DNA from: Aureispira sp050633105
GTDB lineage: Bacteria; Bacteroidota; Bacteroidia; Chitinophagales; Saprospiraceae
Reading direction: 5' to 3'
Length of the DNA stretch: 64,000 nucleotides
NCBI GenBank assembly: GCA_050633105.1
Contig: JBOEFW010000060.1
Coordinates: 18,259 to 82,258, forward strand
In this document: one piece after another, positions 1-8,681 of the stretch
Position numbering within the stretch: the first letter of the stretch is position 1
How the letters are laid out: every line of letters begins with the position of its first letter
Translations under genes and position numbers: made by a program
Notes under the pieces: generated by a model
The model's input: the letters and a program-made list of their open reading frames with translations, nothing else
Database searches by the model: none
What the model was told of the DNA's origin: nothing

Positions 1-335
1 TTTGACTTTTCCGAAATATGCTCATTCAAATAGGTGTATCCCCAATTCATATATTCGGCAATGATAGGCGCTAAATCTAAGCCTTTCTGTTTTAGCTCAT
101 ATACATAGACTTTTTTATTTGTTGGATGTTGTGTTTTGCTAAGAAAATCAGCTTTTTCTAATTTAGATAATCGATCAGCTAGACGAGCGGAAGAGATGTG
201 CTCTTGTGAAGAAGAAAAATCTTTGAAGGTGCACTTTTTTTTATACAATAAATCTCGAATTATTAATAAGGTCCATTGATCTCCGAATAACTCTAGGCCT
301 AAACTCACAGGGCAGTTAGATCTAAATTTTTTCAT
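1..335 (-). CDS. HxlR-family winged-helix transcriptional regulator (3' truncated by window edge)
   Basis: Translating the minus strand from the ATG at 335 gives a frame that stays open to base 1 (about 111 residues visible). The start MKKFRSNCPVSLGLELFGDQ followed by WTLLIIRDLL is the classic HxlR opening: a conserved Cys near residue 8, then G-x-x-W-x-LLIIRDL. The winged helix follows (LADRLSKLEKADFL) with a YELKQKG beta-wing region. HxlR proteins are MarR-like dimeric regulators, several of which sense electrophiles or thiol stress through the N-terminal Cys. The gene is divergent from the DUF6463-like gene at 414, its probable target. The family call is firm; the inducer is unknown. Confidence 0.9.
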   Translation of the reverse strand, partial: MKKFRSNCPVSLGLELFGDQWTLLIIRDLLYKKKCTFKDFSSSQEHISSARLADRLSKLEKADFLSKTQHPTNKKVYVYELKQKGLDLAPIIAEYMNWGYTYLNEHISEKS

Positions 336-369
336 TCCACTATTGCTTTGATTGAACGATATTTATATT

Positions 370-390
370 TTGCTTTCGATTTGAAAGTAA
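370..390. promoter_or_regulatory. Candidate HxlR operator (imperfect inverted repeat)
   Basis: The 78-bp gap between the divergent HxlR and DUF6463-like genes holds arms TTGCTTTC (370-377) and GAAAGTAA (383-390) around GATTT, with one arm mismatch. HxlR/YodB-type regulators bind short inverted repeats of this size in such divergent promoters, so autoregulation and control of the neighbour is a reasonable inference. Confidence 0.4.
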
Positions 391-413
391 AATAAACAAA
401 AAATCTACTTAAA

Positions 414-687
414 ATGAAAAATCAAACAGGATTAATAGTCCTTATTATAGGAATTTTACATTCACTATTAGGANNGAGGTTGGGCGATTTGGTTTACAAC
501 GGTAGGAGTAGTTTTTATTCTTTTAGGATTGGTGCTACAATTTATAGAGCAACAACAGTTGAAAATCCCTAAAAAAATAGGCTGGGGATTCTGTTTGGTT
601 GCTATAATCGGAGGACTTTTACTTCCTTTTTCTGGATTTTGGGCATTGTTACTACCAGGCGCTCAAATCCTATTATCTAATAACTAA
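414..687 (+). CDS. DUF6463-like small membrane protein, interrupted by an assembly gap
   Basis: The ATG at 414 opens a hydrophobic N-terminus (MKNQTGLIVLIIGILHSLLG) that runs into two N bases at 474-475. After the gap the coherent protein continues in a different frame, from GWAIWFTTVGVVF to the TAA at 685-687. The tail LPFSGFWALLLPGAQILL matches the DUF6463 signature (SGFW-LLLP-A). About 89 residues are visible against roughly 120 usual for the family, so perhaps 30 residues lie in the gap. Three or four membrane helices are expected and the function is unknown. The divergent HxlR neighbour suggests it is regulon cargo. The frame break is best explained by the gap, not by mutation. Confidence 0.6.
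474..475. other. Assembly gap (NN) inside a coding sequence
   Basis: Two N bases separate two parts of one DUF6463-like protein that lie in different frames. The real missing length is therefore not 2 bp, and the annotation across it is unreliable. Confidence 0.9.
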
Positions 688-726
688 GCAAAGTTTTTAG
701 GAAGTTGCTAAATAGAAGCATTAAAA

Positions 727-762
727 ATGGGAATCTTACTTCTATAGAAGTAAGATTCCCAT
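727..762. terminator. Perfect 36-bp palindrome between convergent genes, likely bidirectional terminator
   Basis: The two 18-nt halves are exact reverse complements, with an A run just 5'. The element lies between the DUF6463-like gene (plus) and the A2M gene (minus), which converge here. No long U tract follows on either strand, so the termination role is inferred from position and stem strength. Confidence 0.6.
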
Positions 763-804
763 GTATTTATCGACCTTGAAATCTATTTTAAGGAACGATG
801 ACCC

Positions 805-3800
805 TTATTCTACGGTAATTCTAATCCCTTCCGAATGCGCTGTGTATTCTGGGGCATACATACATTGAATGGTGGTCACCCCATTAGAAAATTCTCCTTT
901 GTGATTGACCCGTAAATCGTATTCAAAGACATAGGTTCCTTTGGATAGATAACCGAAAAAGAAATTGGTAGAGGCATCTCTAGTACTTTCATAATAGCCC
1001 AATCCATCTTGGTATTTGTATTGACTAATCACATTAGTAGGTTCTAAACCCGCAGCACGCATGTCTTTCATGTGTACATACTCCATGTTTCTATCAACGC
1101 GTAGTTCAATTCTAATCGTCACCAAATCACCAGGAACTAAGGTTGTTTTATCAACAGGTTTCAAGACAGGACCTTTATCCGTCGTCACCTTTTTAAAGAC
1201 CTTTTTGTCTAATTTTAAAGGCGTTTTTTGGAAATGTGTGATTTTATCTAAATTCTCAAAATATTGCCAATATAAGGCGCCCCAAGCAACGACTTTATTA
1301 GGATTACTGACCTTGATTTTAGCCATTTTAGGCGTAATTTCTTGGCCTTCCCAAGTCGTTTTGAAATAACCTGTACCTGCTTCTTTTTTGATCTTAGATT
1401 GATCTAGTTTGTTATTGCCAATAGTAATGTCAATCTCTTGATCTTCCAAGAGCCAGTTATCGCCTGTTTTTAATAAAGCATAACAAGCAGCAGCTGTTGC
1501 TTTTGTTGTTTTCCAATGCGTGGTTTGTTTGGCTTTTAGCAACCATACTTTTAGCTCTTCAACGACCTTCTCATCTTTGGCAACCACATCAAATAACTCA
1601 ATCATCAACGCATGTGTTTCAATGGGTAATTGATGCCAATAGTAACCCGAAGGATACTTCCAATACATGCCCATTTCTTCATTTTGTAGGGCATTCTCCC
1701 GCGCCGCTGCTATGATCTTCTGAACGGTTGCAGCCTCTTTGTCCCAACGGTGCAAGCCCAAAGCTAACATCCCTTGTAAATAGCGAGATTGGGTATTCCA
1801 GTACGTTTTTGCTTGTCCTTCAAAGTAAACCAACGCTTTTTTGGTGGTGGCATTATTAACGGCCTGGTCCACAAACAAAGAACGAGCATAGAAGTAGTGA
1901 ATAACAATTGGACTCAAATGGTTAAGCTCTAAATACTCTTTTTCATCTTCGCTGCGTTTGGCTTGTTTTAGCAAGGAGGTATAGTTCTGAGCAAACGCTT
2001 TATCAATATAAGCAACCGCTTTTTTAAGCATGTTTTGCATGGGTACATCTTGCTCAAAGTCATCAATGCCAAGTTGTTGCAAACGTCCAAACCCTTGTAC
2101 TAGATATTGAGTGATGTACCAACTGCTGCGTCCGCCTGGCATCCAACTAAAACCACCATCGCTTGCTTGGCGCTCCATGATCTTTTTCTTCGCTTTAGTC
2201 AACTCATTGCCCATGCGATTGAGATCAAAAAGAATCCCAATGTTCTTCTTTTGTGCTTCCTCGCTTTGTGCATTCAATACCCAAGGCGTTTCTTCTAATA
2301 AGGCATATTTTAAGTCCTCATTTTTAGACAAATTACTCTTTAAGGCATCTGTATCAATACTTTTCCATTGATCAAAAACACGTTTGATTTTTGGGTGAGA
2401 ATTGGCCACATCGCTTGCCAAACTATTAGCATAGTAACGAGAGAAAATTTGTTCTGTACACTCATAGGGATATTCCATCAAGTATGGTAAGGACTGAATG
2501 GCATACCAAGCTGGGTTTTGTGTAAACTCTAAGGTAAGCTTGTGTTGTATGAGCGTCTTAGATTGACTCCCTTTACGCATCCGTTCAAAATTGAAGACTT
2601 TTGTTTGCTTACCACGAATGGGTAAAGGCTGTGTTTCTGTCACCAACATTCGATTGGTCAATACTGGTAGGGTAGATTCTTCTCCATCTGAAAAGCTGCC
2701 CGATTTAGCAATGACACGATGCACTAATGGCCGCGTCCAATCATTGGGAACTTGAATTTTCCAACTCAAGGCATCAGAACCACCTGCTTTGGCGTCAAAG
2801 TCAAGAACAGTATTGCTCAAATCAAATTGAGCATCTAGAGGCTCCAAGGTAAGGGCATCTAAGAGTACCAATTTAGCGGTTCCTTGCATCCCCTTTTCTG
2901 TTAAGTTGCTCACTTTGGCCGTAAAGTGAATTTCGTCTCCTTCTCTAAAGAAACGAGGAGCGTTGGGGACCACCATCAAGTCCTTTTGAGTAACCACGGT
3001 ATTGGTGGAATAACCAGAGGTCATATCCTTGGTGTGACCAAACAATTGGAATTTCCAACGCGTCAAGGCCTCATTCATCTTGAACTGAATCAAGAGGTTT
3101 CCTTCTTTATCTGTTTTTAATTCAGGGAAGAAAAAGACGGTTTCATTAAGATTCGTACGGATTTTTACCTCGTCTAAATCTGCTGCTGGATCTTCTCCTG
3201 TATTGCCTTCTGGGGCTGGTTCAGGAGTCGGACTACCCTCATTAACAAACCCAGCAGGCGCATTGGCTGCAATAGAAGCGTCCTCTGCTTCTTCCATATC
3301 TGCACTGTAAGAGACCGCGGAATCCATTAGAGGAGCTCCCCCTTTTGCTTCTTTTTTCTTAGGAGAAGATCTCCTTTTTGAAGAGCTTTTTTCCTGAATA
3401 GCACTCATTTCTAACCTTCTAGATCTATAATAGTTATTCATGTGGAAAGGAAAGTCATGCCAGTCAAATTGTCGATAGATCCGTTGTAAAGGATTGTAAG
3501 AATCGTTCCATTCGTCACTTAATACCCGCGCTTGTACAGTAGAGAAGCTATAGTAGCCACTTAAGCCCAAAAGAGGACTAGTGGTAGTTAAGAAATTACT
3601 ACTCCAATAATTGGGCGCAAAAGCATCTAGGGACGCATCATACATGCTGGCTAAAAGTTCTGCACTTACGCGTTCTCCTTCTGGTCCTTTAATTTTAAGG
3701 GTCCATGTTTCGTCTTGACCTGGATATAATTTGTTGCGGAAGGTTGCGTATTCTATAGATAGCTGCTTGTTGCTCCAAGGGACATGAACGGTCTTTGTCT

Positions 3801-6800
3801 GCGTATAGAACCGTCCTTGTTGAATGCTTGTTAGGTGGAAATGTAGGTTGCCACGGTGTTTTTCAAGGATTTCTAGATTGATAGATTGAACACCTTTGGG
3901 TTGCACCCAACGACGTTCTACAATTTTACCATCATGCTCTACTTCATACAAAATAGAAGCGGCTAAATCGGCACTTCCCATTTGAATGGCAATGGTTGTA
4001 TCAGGTTCTATATTGTAGAACGATTGAGGAGCATACAAGGCGGTATTACTAGCAGTTGTTTTGGCGTTTTGATCGTATAGGGTGAAGAACTTTGTGAGTT
4101 CTATTTTTTCGCCATATTTATCTTGACTTTTAACAACAACTTTATAAGTTCCTTGTGGCCAATTTTTAATATCCTTATAGGCTACTTTTGGCGTCTTTTT
4201 GGTATCAAAAGAAGTATTGACCCTTGTTTGCTCCACGGCCCAAGTTTCTTTTTGATCTTCGTCTTTATACGCGAAGTAAGGAAATTTCTTAGCAAAATCT
4301 GCTTGTTCCAAAGTATAGTAATCAGGCTTTTCCCAATAGCGTTTTTTATAAACTTTTTTAGGTGTTTTTAGCTGTTCAATAACAAGCGTCCCTTTGGCTG
4401 CTTCAAATTGCCCATTAAGGTTGCGACTGCTGATGTATAAGCTATCGGCTGTTGATTTTTCTAATAAATCTGGTAGATTAATACTCAAATCTAACGCTAC
4501 ATAACCTACTCTGACTGTACTAACAGCACTGTGGGTTTCTCCTGTGATGTCTACGACATCTGCATAAATATAGTAGGTGAAAGAAGGCCTCCTATCAGCA
4601 GGAATAGAGCGATCAGGTTGTGCTTCAAAAGTAACACTGTATTCGCCTTTATCATTCGTAGTGGTTTCGCCAAACGTCATTTGTTGCTGCTCTTGACGGT
4701 AGGGAATATACCAACCCCAGCGCCAATTCCAATACGGAAATTGTACTTGGCGAACTACACGATAACGAACTTGGGCACCATCAATATTATTACCTGCATA
4801 AGCTTTGGCTTGTCCTTTAACGGTGACAGAATCGCCTAGTTTATAGGCTTTTTTGATGGGCAAGGCAGCCACTTCAAACTTAGGCCGTTTGTATTCTTCT
4901 ACTTTGAAATAATGACTACTTCCTGTGTTTTCATCTTGGATGCGCATTTGACCTAATAGGCCTCCAGTTGGTGCATTAAAACTTCCATTAAATGTACCAT
5001 AGTCATTACTAGTTAGTTCTAAATCAGCTACTTTCTGATAATTGGCATCATAAAGCGTCACGGTACGACTGGATTTGGTCACCAAATCAGGAACCTTCTT
5101 GCTAGGGGTGTGTTCTAAAACCAAGCCTTTGAAATAAATCGTCTGTCCAGGGCGATAAATAGCGCGATCTAGGAAGAAGGAAGTACTTTGAGTAACGGCT
5201 TCGTTTCTATTATAACGATAAGTATAGTAGGAATCATCCAACTTCAAAACATCCTCTCCATGGGTGACTTTGATGTAATAGGAGTTACCATCTACTTTTT
5301 CCGTCAAAATTTTATTGGTAAAGAAGCCATCTTTGTCACTTTTTTGAGTGGCAATCTTCTGTTCATAAGAGCGCCCAATTAGGTTGCTTTTAATGACGAA
5401 AAATTCTATACTTGCATTAACAACAGGAGCACCTGTCGTGGCATTGATAACACAATATTGGTGTTTGTATTCATGGTCGCGTTGAAATAGGCGCAAGTTG
5501 GAGACATACAAATTAGAATAGGCAAAAGCATTCTTATTGTAACGGAATTTTTTGTCGGTAGAAGTGACAATAACATAGCGCCCACCAGGAAGGCTAGGAA
5601 GAGCTATTTCTGTATTATGGGTTTGGAAATCGCCTTCGTTAGGCAATTTGTGCTCCCAGGTAAAGGCTCCTGAAAGGGTATTAATGTAGTTGAGGTATTC
5701 TTCCCCATATAAATCATCAAGTTTTTGTCGAGCTCGATCATTGGTAGGAACGGCTTTAAAGTACAACCGATCTACATTTTTATAAGAAAGGTTAGCCAAT
5801 CCTTCTTCTTTAATAGAGATAATCTTTTCGGTTTGTACACTGATTGATTTTTGATCAATTTGTGTACGCAAACTTTGGCAAAGACTTGCTCCATAGCTTT
5901 TTGGAAATTGCTCCATGATTGTACTACACAATTCTCGTGCTTTCTTGGTTTTCCAACGATTGGGATCCTTGGCCCCTCGTTTGTATTTTTCACCTTGCTG
6001 GTGATACAATTGTGCCAAATCATAGGCAACGCTGGCCGCGATAGGGCTTTTTTTGTATTGTTCATACAAAACTTTGAGGCGTTCTTCAAAAAGCAAATCT
6101 TTGTCTGTCAAAACACTGTTTTGGTGGACAAAGCGAAGGCGATGGAGGTTTAAATCCATAAAAGCCGCTGGATCTTTATCTCCTTGATGGAATTTTAACC
6201 CTTCTTGGAATAAGAGCATGGCCTGAAACTTAGGCGATAAGCTGTCTTTGGTTGTTAATGGACGGTTAATAAAACCCTCTACGGCTGCAAAATCCTTAGG
6301 ATCGTCTAAGTAAAACTTGTAAGAAGGTTGTGTGAGGTAATAATGATCGGTGCGATAAAAATCCAACGCACGATGCAGTAAAAAGTCATACAAAGTTGGG
6401 CGCAAACCTTCCATGTATTGCCCTTTGGTGAGAATAGGATCAAATTGATCTAAAGCAATGGTTTGGCTATTTTTATTGGACAAACTTGCTTGATAAAGCG
6501 TGTAGATTTTTTGAGTGATACGACTTAGGTCCCAGGTCTGCATATCAATAGGATCAAAATCAACAGTTGCTGTTCGATCTCTAAATTTATAGACGTTTTG
6601 TCTCAAATAGTTATTATATAATTCTCCTAACATAGAGTATAAGACAACGTTAATAGGAAACTTGGCAGTTTCTGCTTCTTTTTCTAGACGGGCAATGGCT
6701 TTGACTAGGCCATCTTCCTCTAGCTGTACTTGCTGCTTATTCATAATAAGCAAGGCTTTGATCAACTGTGCCTCTTTTTGAGGAGCATTGGGGTTCTCTT

Positions 6801-6984
6801 GCATTTTTGTGTATAATTTTTGGGTGGCTTCCAGAGCGGATTTGGTCAGTCCTTCTTGCTCTAGTTTTTGAATGGCCTTCCAATCTTGCTCGTAGTTGTT
6901 GCGTTTGGGTTGTGCGCAAGCACTGGTATTCCACAAGAGCAACAAGGTGGAGAGTAAAGAAAGCCAAGAAGATGCTAATTTCAT
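805..6984 (-). CDS. Alpha-2-macroglobulin-like (MG2 domain) envelope protein with intact thioester
   Basis: This 2059-residue exported protein belongs to the bacterial alpha-2-macroglobulin family, protease traps on the cell surface or in the periplasm. It starts with a hydrophobic leader ending TSACAQ, either a lipoprotein Cys at about residue 23 or a signal peptidase I site. A helical TPR-like N-terminus follows. The MG2 signature DRAIYRPGQTIYFKGL lies near residue 605 and the A2M/MG7 segment (FFFPELKTDKEGNLLIQFK) near 1280. The thioester motif is C1509-T-E-Q1512 within YPYECTEQ, and a C-terminal MG domain includes LVPGDLVTIRIELRV. A disordered segment at about 1195-1265, very Lys/Arg/Ser-rich then acidic, sits where a bait region would be. 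It is about 400 residues longer than E. coli YfhM, mostly in the N-terminal extension. No pbpC partner is adjacent. The family is certain; trap activity is inferred. Confidence 0.93.
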   Translation of the reverse strand: MKLASSWLSLLSTLLLLWNTSACAQPKRNNYEQDWKAIQKLEQEGLTKSALEATQKLYTKMQENPNAPQKEAQLIKALLIMNKQQVQLEEDGLVKAIARLEKEAETAKFPINVVLYSMLGELYNNYLRQNVYKFRDRTATVDFDPIDMQTWDLSRITQKIYTLYQASLSNKNSQTIALDQFDPILTKGQYMEGLRPTLYDFLLHRALDFYRTDHYYLTQPSYKFYLDDPKDFAAVEGFINRPLTTKDSLSPKFQAMLLFQEGLKFHQGDKDPAAFMDLNLHRLRFVHQNSVLTDKDLLFEERLKVLYEQYKKSPIAASVAYDLAQLYHQQGEKYKRGAKDPNRWKTKKARELCSTIMEQFPKSYGASLCQSLRTQIDQKSISVQTEKIISIKEEGLANLSYKNVDRLYFKAVPTNDRARQKLDDLYGEEYLNYINTLSGAFTWEHKLPNEGDFQTHNTEIALPSLPGGRYVIVTSTDKKFRYNKNAFAYSNLYVSNLRLFQRDHEYKHQYCVINATTGAPVVNASIEFFVIKSNLIGRSYEQKIATQKSDKDGFFTNKILTEKVDGNSYYIKVTHGEDVLKLDDSYYTYRYNRNEAVTQSTSFFLDRAIYRPGQTIYFKGLVLEHTPSKKVPDLVTKSSRTVTLYDANYQKVADLELTSNDYGTFNGSFNAPTGGLLGQMRIQDENTGSSHYFKVEEYKRPKFEVAALPIKKAYKLGDSVTVKGQAKAYAGNNIDGAQVRYRVVRQVQFPYWNWRWGWYIPYRQEQQQMTFGETTTNDKGEYSVTFEAQPDRSIPADRRPSFTYYIYADVVDITGETHSAVSTVRVGYVALDLSINLPDLLEKSTADSLYISSRNLNGQFEAAKGTLVIEQLKTPKKVYKKRYWEKPDYYTLEQADFAKKFPYFAYKDEDQKETWAVEQTRVNTSFDTKKTPKVAYKDIKNWPQGTYKVVVKSQDKYGEKIELTKFFTLYDQNAKTTASNTALYAPQSFYNIEPDTTIAIQMGSADLAASILYEVEHDGKIVERRWVQPKGVQSINLEILEKHRGNLHFHLTSIQQGRFYTQTKTVHVPWSNKQLSIEYATFRNKLYPGQDETWTLKIKGPEGERVSAELLASMYDASLDAFAPNYWSSNFLTTTSPLLGLSGYYSFSTVQARVLSDEWNDSYNPLQRIYRQFDWHDFPFHMNNYYRSRRLEMSAIQEKSSSKRRSSPKKKEAKGGAPLMDSAVSYSADMEEAEDASIAANAPAGFVNEGSPTPEPAPEGNTGEDPAADLDEVKIRTNLNETVFFFPELKTDKEGNLLIQFKMNEALTRWKFQLFGHTKDMTSGYSTNTVVTQKDLMVVPNAPRFFREGDEIHFTAKVSNLTEKGMQGTAKLVLLDALTLEPLDAQFDLSNTVLDFDAKAGGSDALSWKIQVPNDWTRPLVHRVIAKSGSFSDGEESTLPVLTNRMLVTETQPLPIRGKQTKVFNFERMRKGSQSKTLIQHKLTLEFTQNPAWYAIQSLPYLMEYPYECTEQIFSRYYANSLASDVANSHPKIKRVFDQWKSIDTDALKSNLSKNEDLKYALLEETPWVLNAQSEEAQKKNIGILFDLNRMGNELTKAKKKIMERQASDGGFSWMPGGRSSWYITQYLVQGFGRLQQLGIDDFEQDVPMQNMLKKAVAYIDKAFAQNYTSLLKQAKRSEDEKEYLELNHLSPIVIHYFYARSLFVDQAVNNATTKKALVYFEGQAKTYWNTQSRYLQGMLALGLHRWDKEAATVQKIIAAARENALQNEEMGMYWKYPSGYYWHQLPIETHALMIELFDVVAKDEKVVEELKVWLLKAKQTTHWKTTKATAAACYALLKTGDNWLLEDQEIDITIGNNKLDQSKIKKEAGTGYFKTTWEGQEITPKMAKIKVSNPNKVVAWGALYWQYFENLDKITHFQKTPLKLDKKVFKKVTTDKGPVLKPVDKTTLVPGDLVTIRIELRVDRNMEYVHMKDMRAAGLEPTNVISQYKYQDGLGYYESTRDASTNFFFGYLSKGTYVFEYDLRVNHKGEFSNGVTTIQCMYAPEYTAHSEGIRITVE

Positions 6985-7090
6985 TGATTAATGGTTTTTG
7001 ATTCCCAAGAGTTCCCAACTAGTCCGCACTTAAGGTTGAAAAATGCAAGGGATGTTCTAAAACAGGCCTTTAACGTTCAAAAAGAACTAG

Positions 7091-7161
7091 AAAAACCTTT
7101 TATAGCTTATTATGCAATCGTTAAGATAACAGCAATAGTTATTGCATAATGAATGGTTTTT
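7091..7161 (-). terminator. Two-part hairpin downstream of the 7168-7722 lipoprotein gene
   Basis: Outer arms AAAAACC (7091-7097) and GGTTTTT (7155-7161) enclose inner arms ATTATGCAAT (7109-7118) and ATTGCATAAT (7141-7150). It lies just after the stop of the minus-strand lipoprotein gene and before the A2M start, so it may terminate the former or lie in the leader of the latter. Confidence 0.45.
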
Positions 7162-7167
7162 GAAGGG

Positions 7168-7722
7168 CTAAACTGGATTCAAGAATCCAGCAACTTCGAC
7201 TAAGTGGTAATAGCCGTTCCAATAAATAACTTTGAAATCGTAGGTATAGCTTTTGCTGGCTTCATCCGTCAAACGCAAAGAGTAACTTTGCATTTCAGCA
7301 GGAGAACCCTCTTCATACGCTTGTTTGTGGACGATTTCTACTCCTGTATTGCGTAGGGTAGAGGCCTTATCTCCTAACTGCTGAGGAAGAGAAGTGGAAA
7401 AAAAAGCAGCAATGCGCTGTTTCTGTGCCATTTGTTCTACACTCAAGGCTCGTTTGCCTTGGTCAGAGTTCATATAGTTTTGGATTTGTTGAGCACTTTC
7501 TCCTTCTGAGGCAAGGAGTAAATCGCGTAACAGAACTTGGTTGTCTAGTATTCTTAATAACTGATCTGATTTTTCTGTTTGAATACTTTCTACAATTTGC
7601 AGCGTCAATTCATCCATGGATTCAAAGGCTTGATATTGTTCTCCATTATAATTGGGATCATTGCAAGCTTGAAATAAAGAAATGAATAGACAACAAAAAA
7701 GCAGGGTGGTGGTGCTTTTCAT
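7168..7722 (-). CDS. Hypothetical lipoprotein, 184 aa
   Basis: The N-terminus MKSTTTLLFCCLFISLFQAC gives a signal peptide II with the lipidated Cys at residue 20 (lipobox FQAC). The mature protein is mostly helical up to about residue 115. It ends in a beta-rich part (SYTYDFKVIYWNGYYHLVEV) that resembles the small NTF2-like/DUF4878-type folds, a weak structural guess only. I do not recognise the family. It lies 180 bp upstream of the A2M gene on the same strand, separated by a hairpin, so co-transcription is uncertain. The start is the only ATG that includes the full signal peptide. Confidence 0.75.
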   Translation of the reverse strand: MKSTTTLLFCCLFISLFQACNDPNYNGEQYQAFESMDELTLQIVESIQTEKSDQLLRILDNQVLLRDLLLASEGESAQQIQNYMNSDQGKRALSVEQMAQKQRIAAFFSTSLPQQLGDKASTLRNTGVEIVHKQAYEEGSPAEMQSYSLRLTDEASKSYTYDFKVIYWNGYYHLVEVAGFLNPV

Positions 7723-7917
7723 CGTGTGGTGTTTAAATGGTGTAATAGACCTATTGGTCTTTGTTGGTAATAGTAAACTTGTTGTTACTTGATTGGGTAG
7801 ATGAGTTCATTCCTGTTTTTGGTGGGAGTGCCTCTGTTTTGATTATGTTAAGATACGGTATCTTTATGTATTTATTGTTTTGTAGTGGTTCGCTAAAATT
7901 TTGTGTAAGACGATAAT

Positions 7918-8576
7918 CTATAGTTCTTCTAGGTCCAATTTACAATTGGGCAATGCTTCTTGTAATTCAGCTATCTTTACATCAGAAAAGGCAAAAGGCT
8001 CTATGTGGTGAAATCTGAACTCTTTTAACCAAGTCATATAACTCAAAGCGAGAAGTGTTTTCTGGAATAGCTTTATGATATAAATCCTTTGCATCTTTGA
8101 AGCCTTCGGCCTCTAAAGGTTGAGTACTTGATTATAAGATAAATCTAATTCCACTAATTCAGATAGTGTAGAAATTTCATCTGGTATGTGTTTAATGTCA
8201 TTAGAGTCTAGCATTAATGCTTTTATGTATTTACATTGGAGTAGTATGGAAAGAGAATGATCTAATATTGAATTATCATATTCCCTAGGTGAACTTGTTC
8301 TTAGAGGTTGTATTCAAAGAAAGAATTAACATACGCTTTTTTTAGTTTAATACCTGTTGGAATGGGGGATTTTTGATCGACTTCTTGCTTCTTATAAACT
8401 TCTTTATAGAGGATGTGCTCACTTTCGAAATGAGGCATTCTCATTAGTTGTTGATATAGCTCCTCTACAAAATCTTCGTAATAGTTGATAGCTTTTGCTA
8501 ATTCAAAGGCTAAGGCTTTGTTCTGTTTCCCTAAAGAGAAGAAAAGTTGATGTATTTTGCCTTTTTGAATTGCCAT
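7918..8576 (-). pseudogene. Broken leucine-rich-repeat protein gene (at least two frameshifts)
   Basis: An intact 91-residue start (8576 to 8301, MAIQKGKIHQLFFSLG...) ends at a TAA. Protein-like sequence then continues in other frames. First comes a clear LRR block, ALMLDSNDIKHIPDE followed by ISTLSELVELDLSYNQV. A second frame carries LEAEGFKDAKDLYHKAIPEN. A third carries LKEFRFHHIEPFAF and ends AELQEALPNCKLDLEEL at 7918, a typical LRR C-terminal cap. At least two frameshifts are needed to join the parts. The N-terminal 91 residues are plausibly the original leader domain and may still be translated. Sequencing error is an alternative, given the draft quality. Confidence 0.7.
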
Positions 8577-8681
8577 AATGGATAGACGTATTTTGTTGAC
8601 CTTATTAGCTGAAAAAAAAACAGCCCCAAAGTGAATTAGAGACTGTTCTGGTATACTACTATAATTGGTACTTAGTGTATT

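Noticed and set aside
805..6984. Several open frames on the plus strand inside the A2M gene (for example 1061-1369 and 5851-6153)
   Set aside because: They are antisense shadows of one well-supported gene, lack domains, and their translations are compositionally odd.
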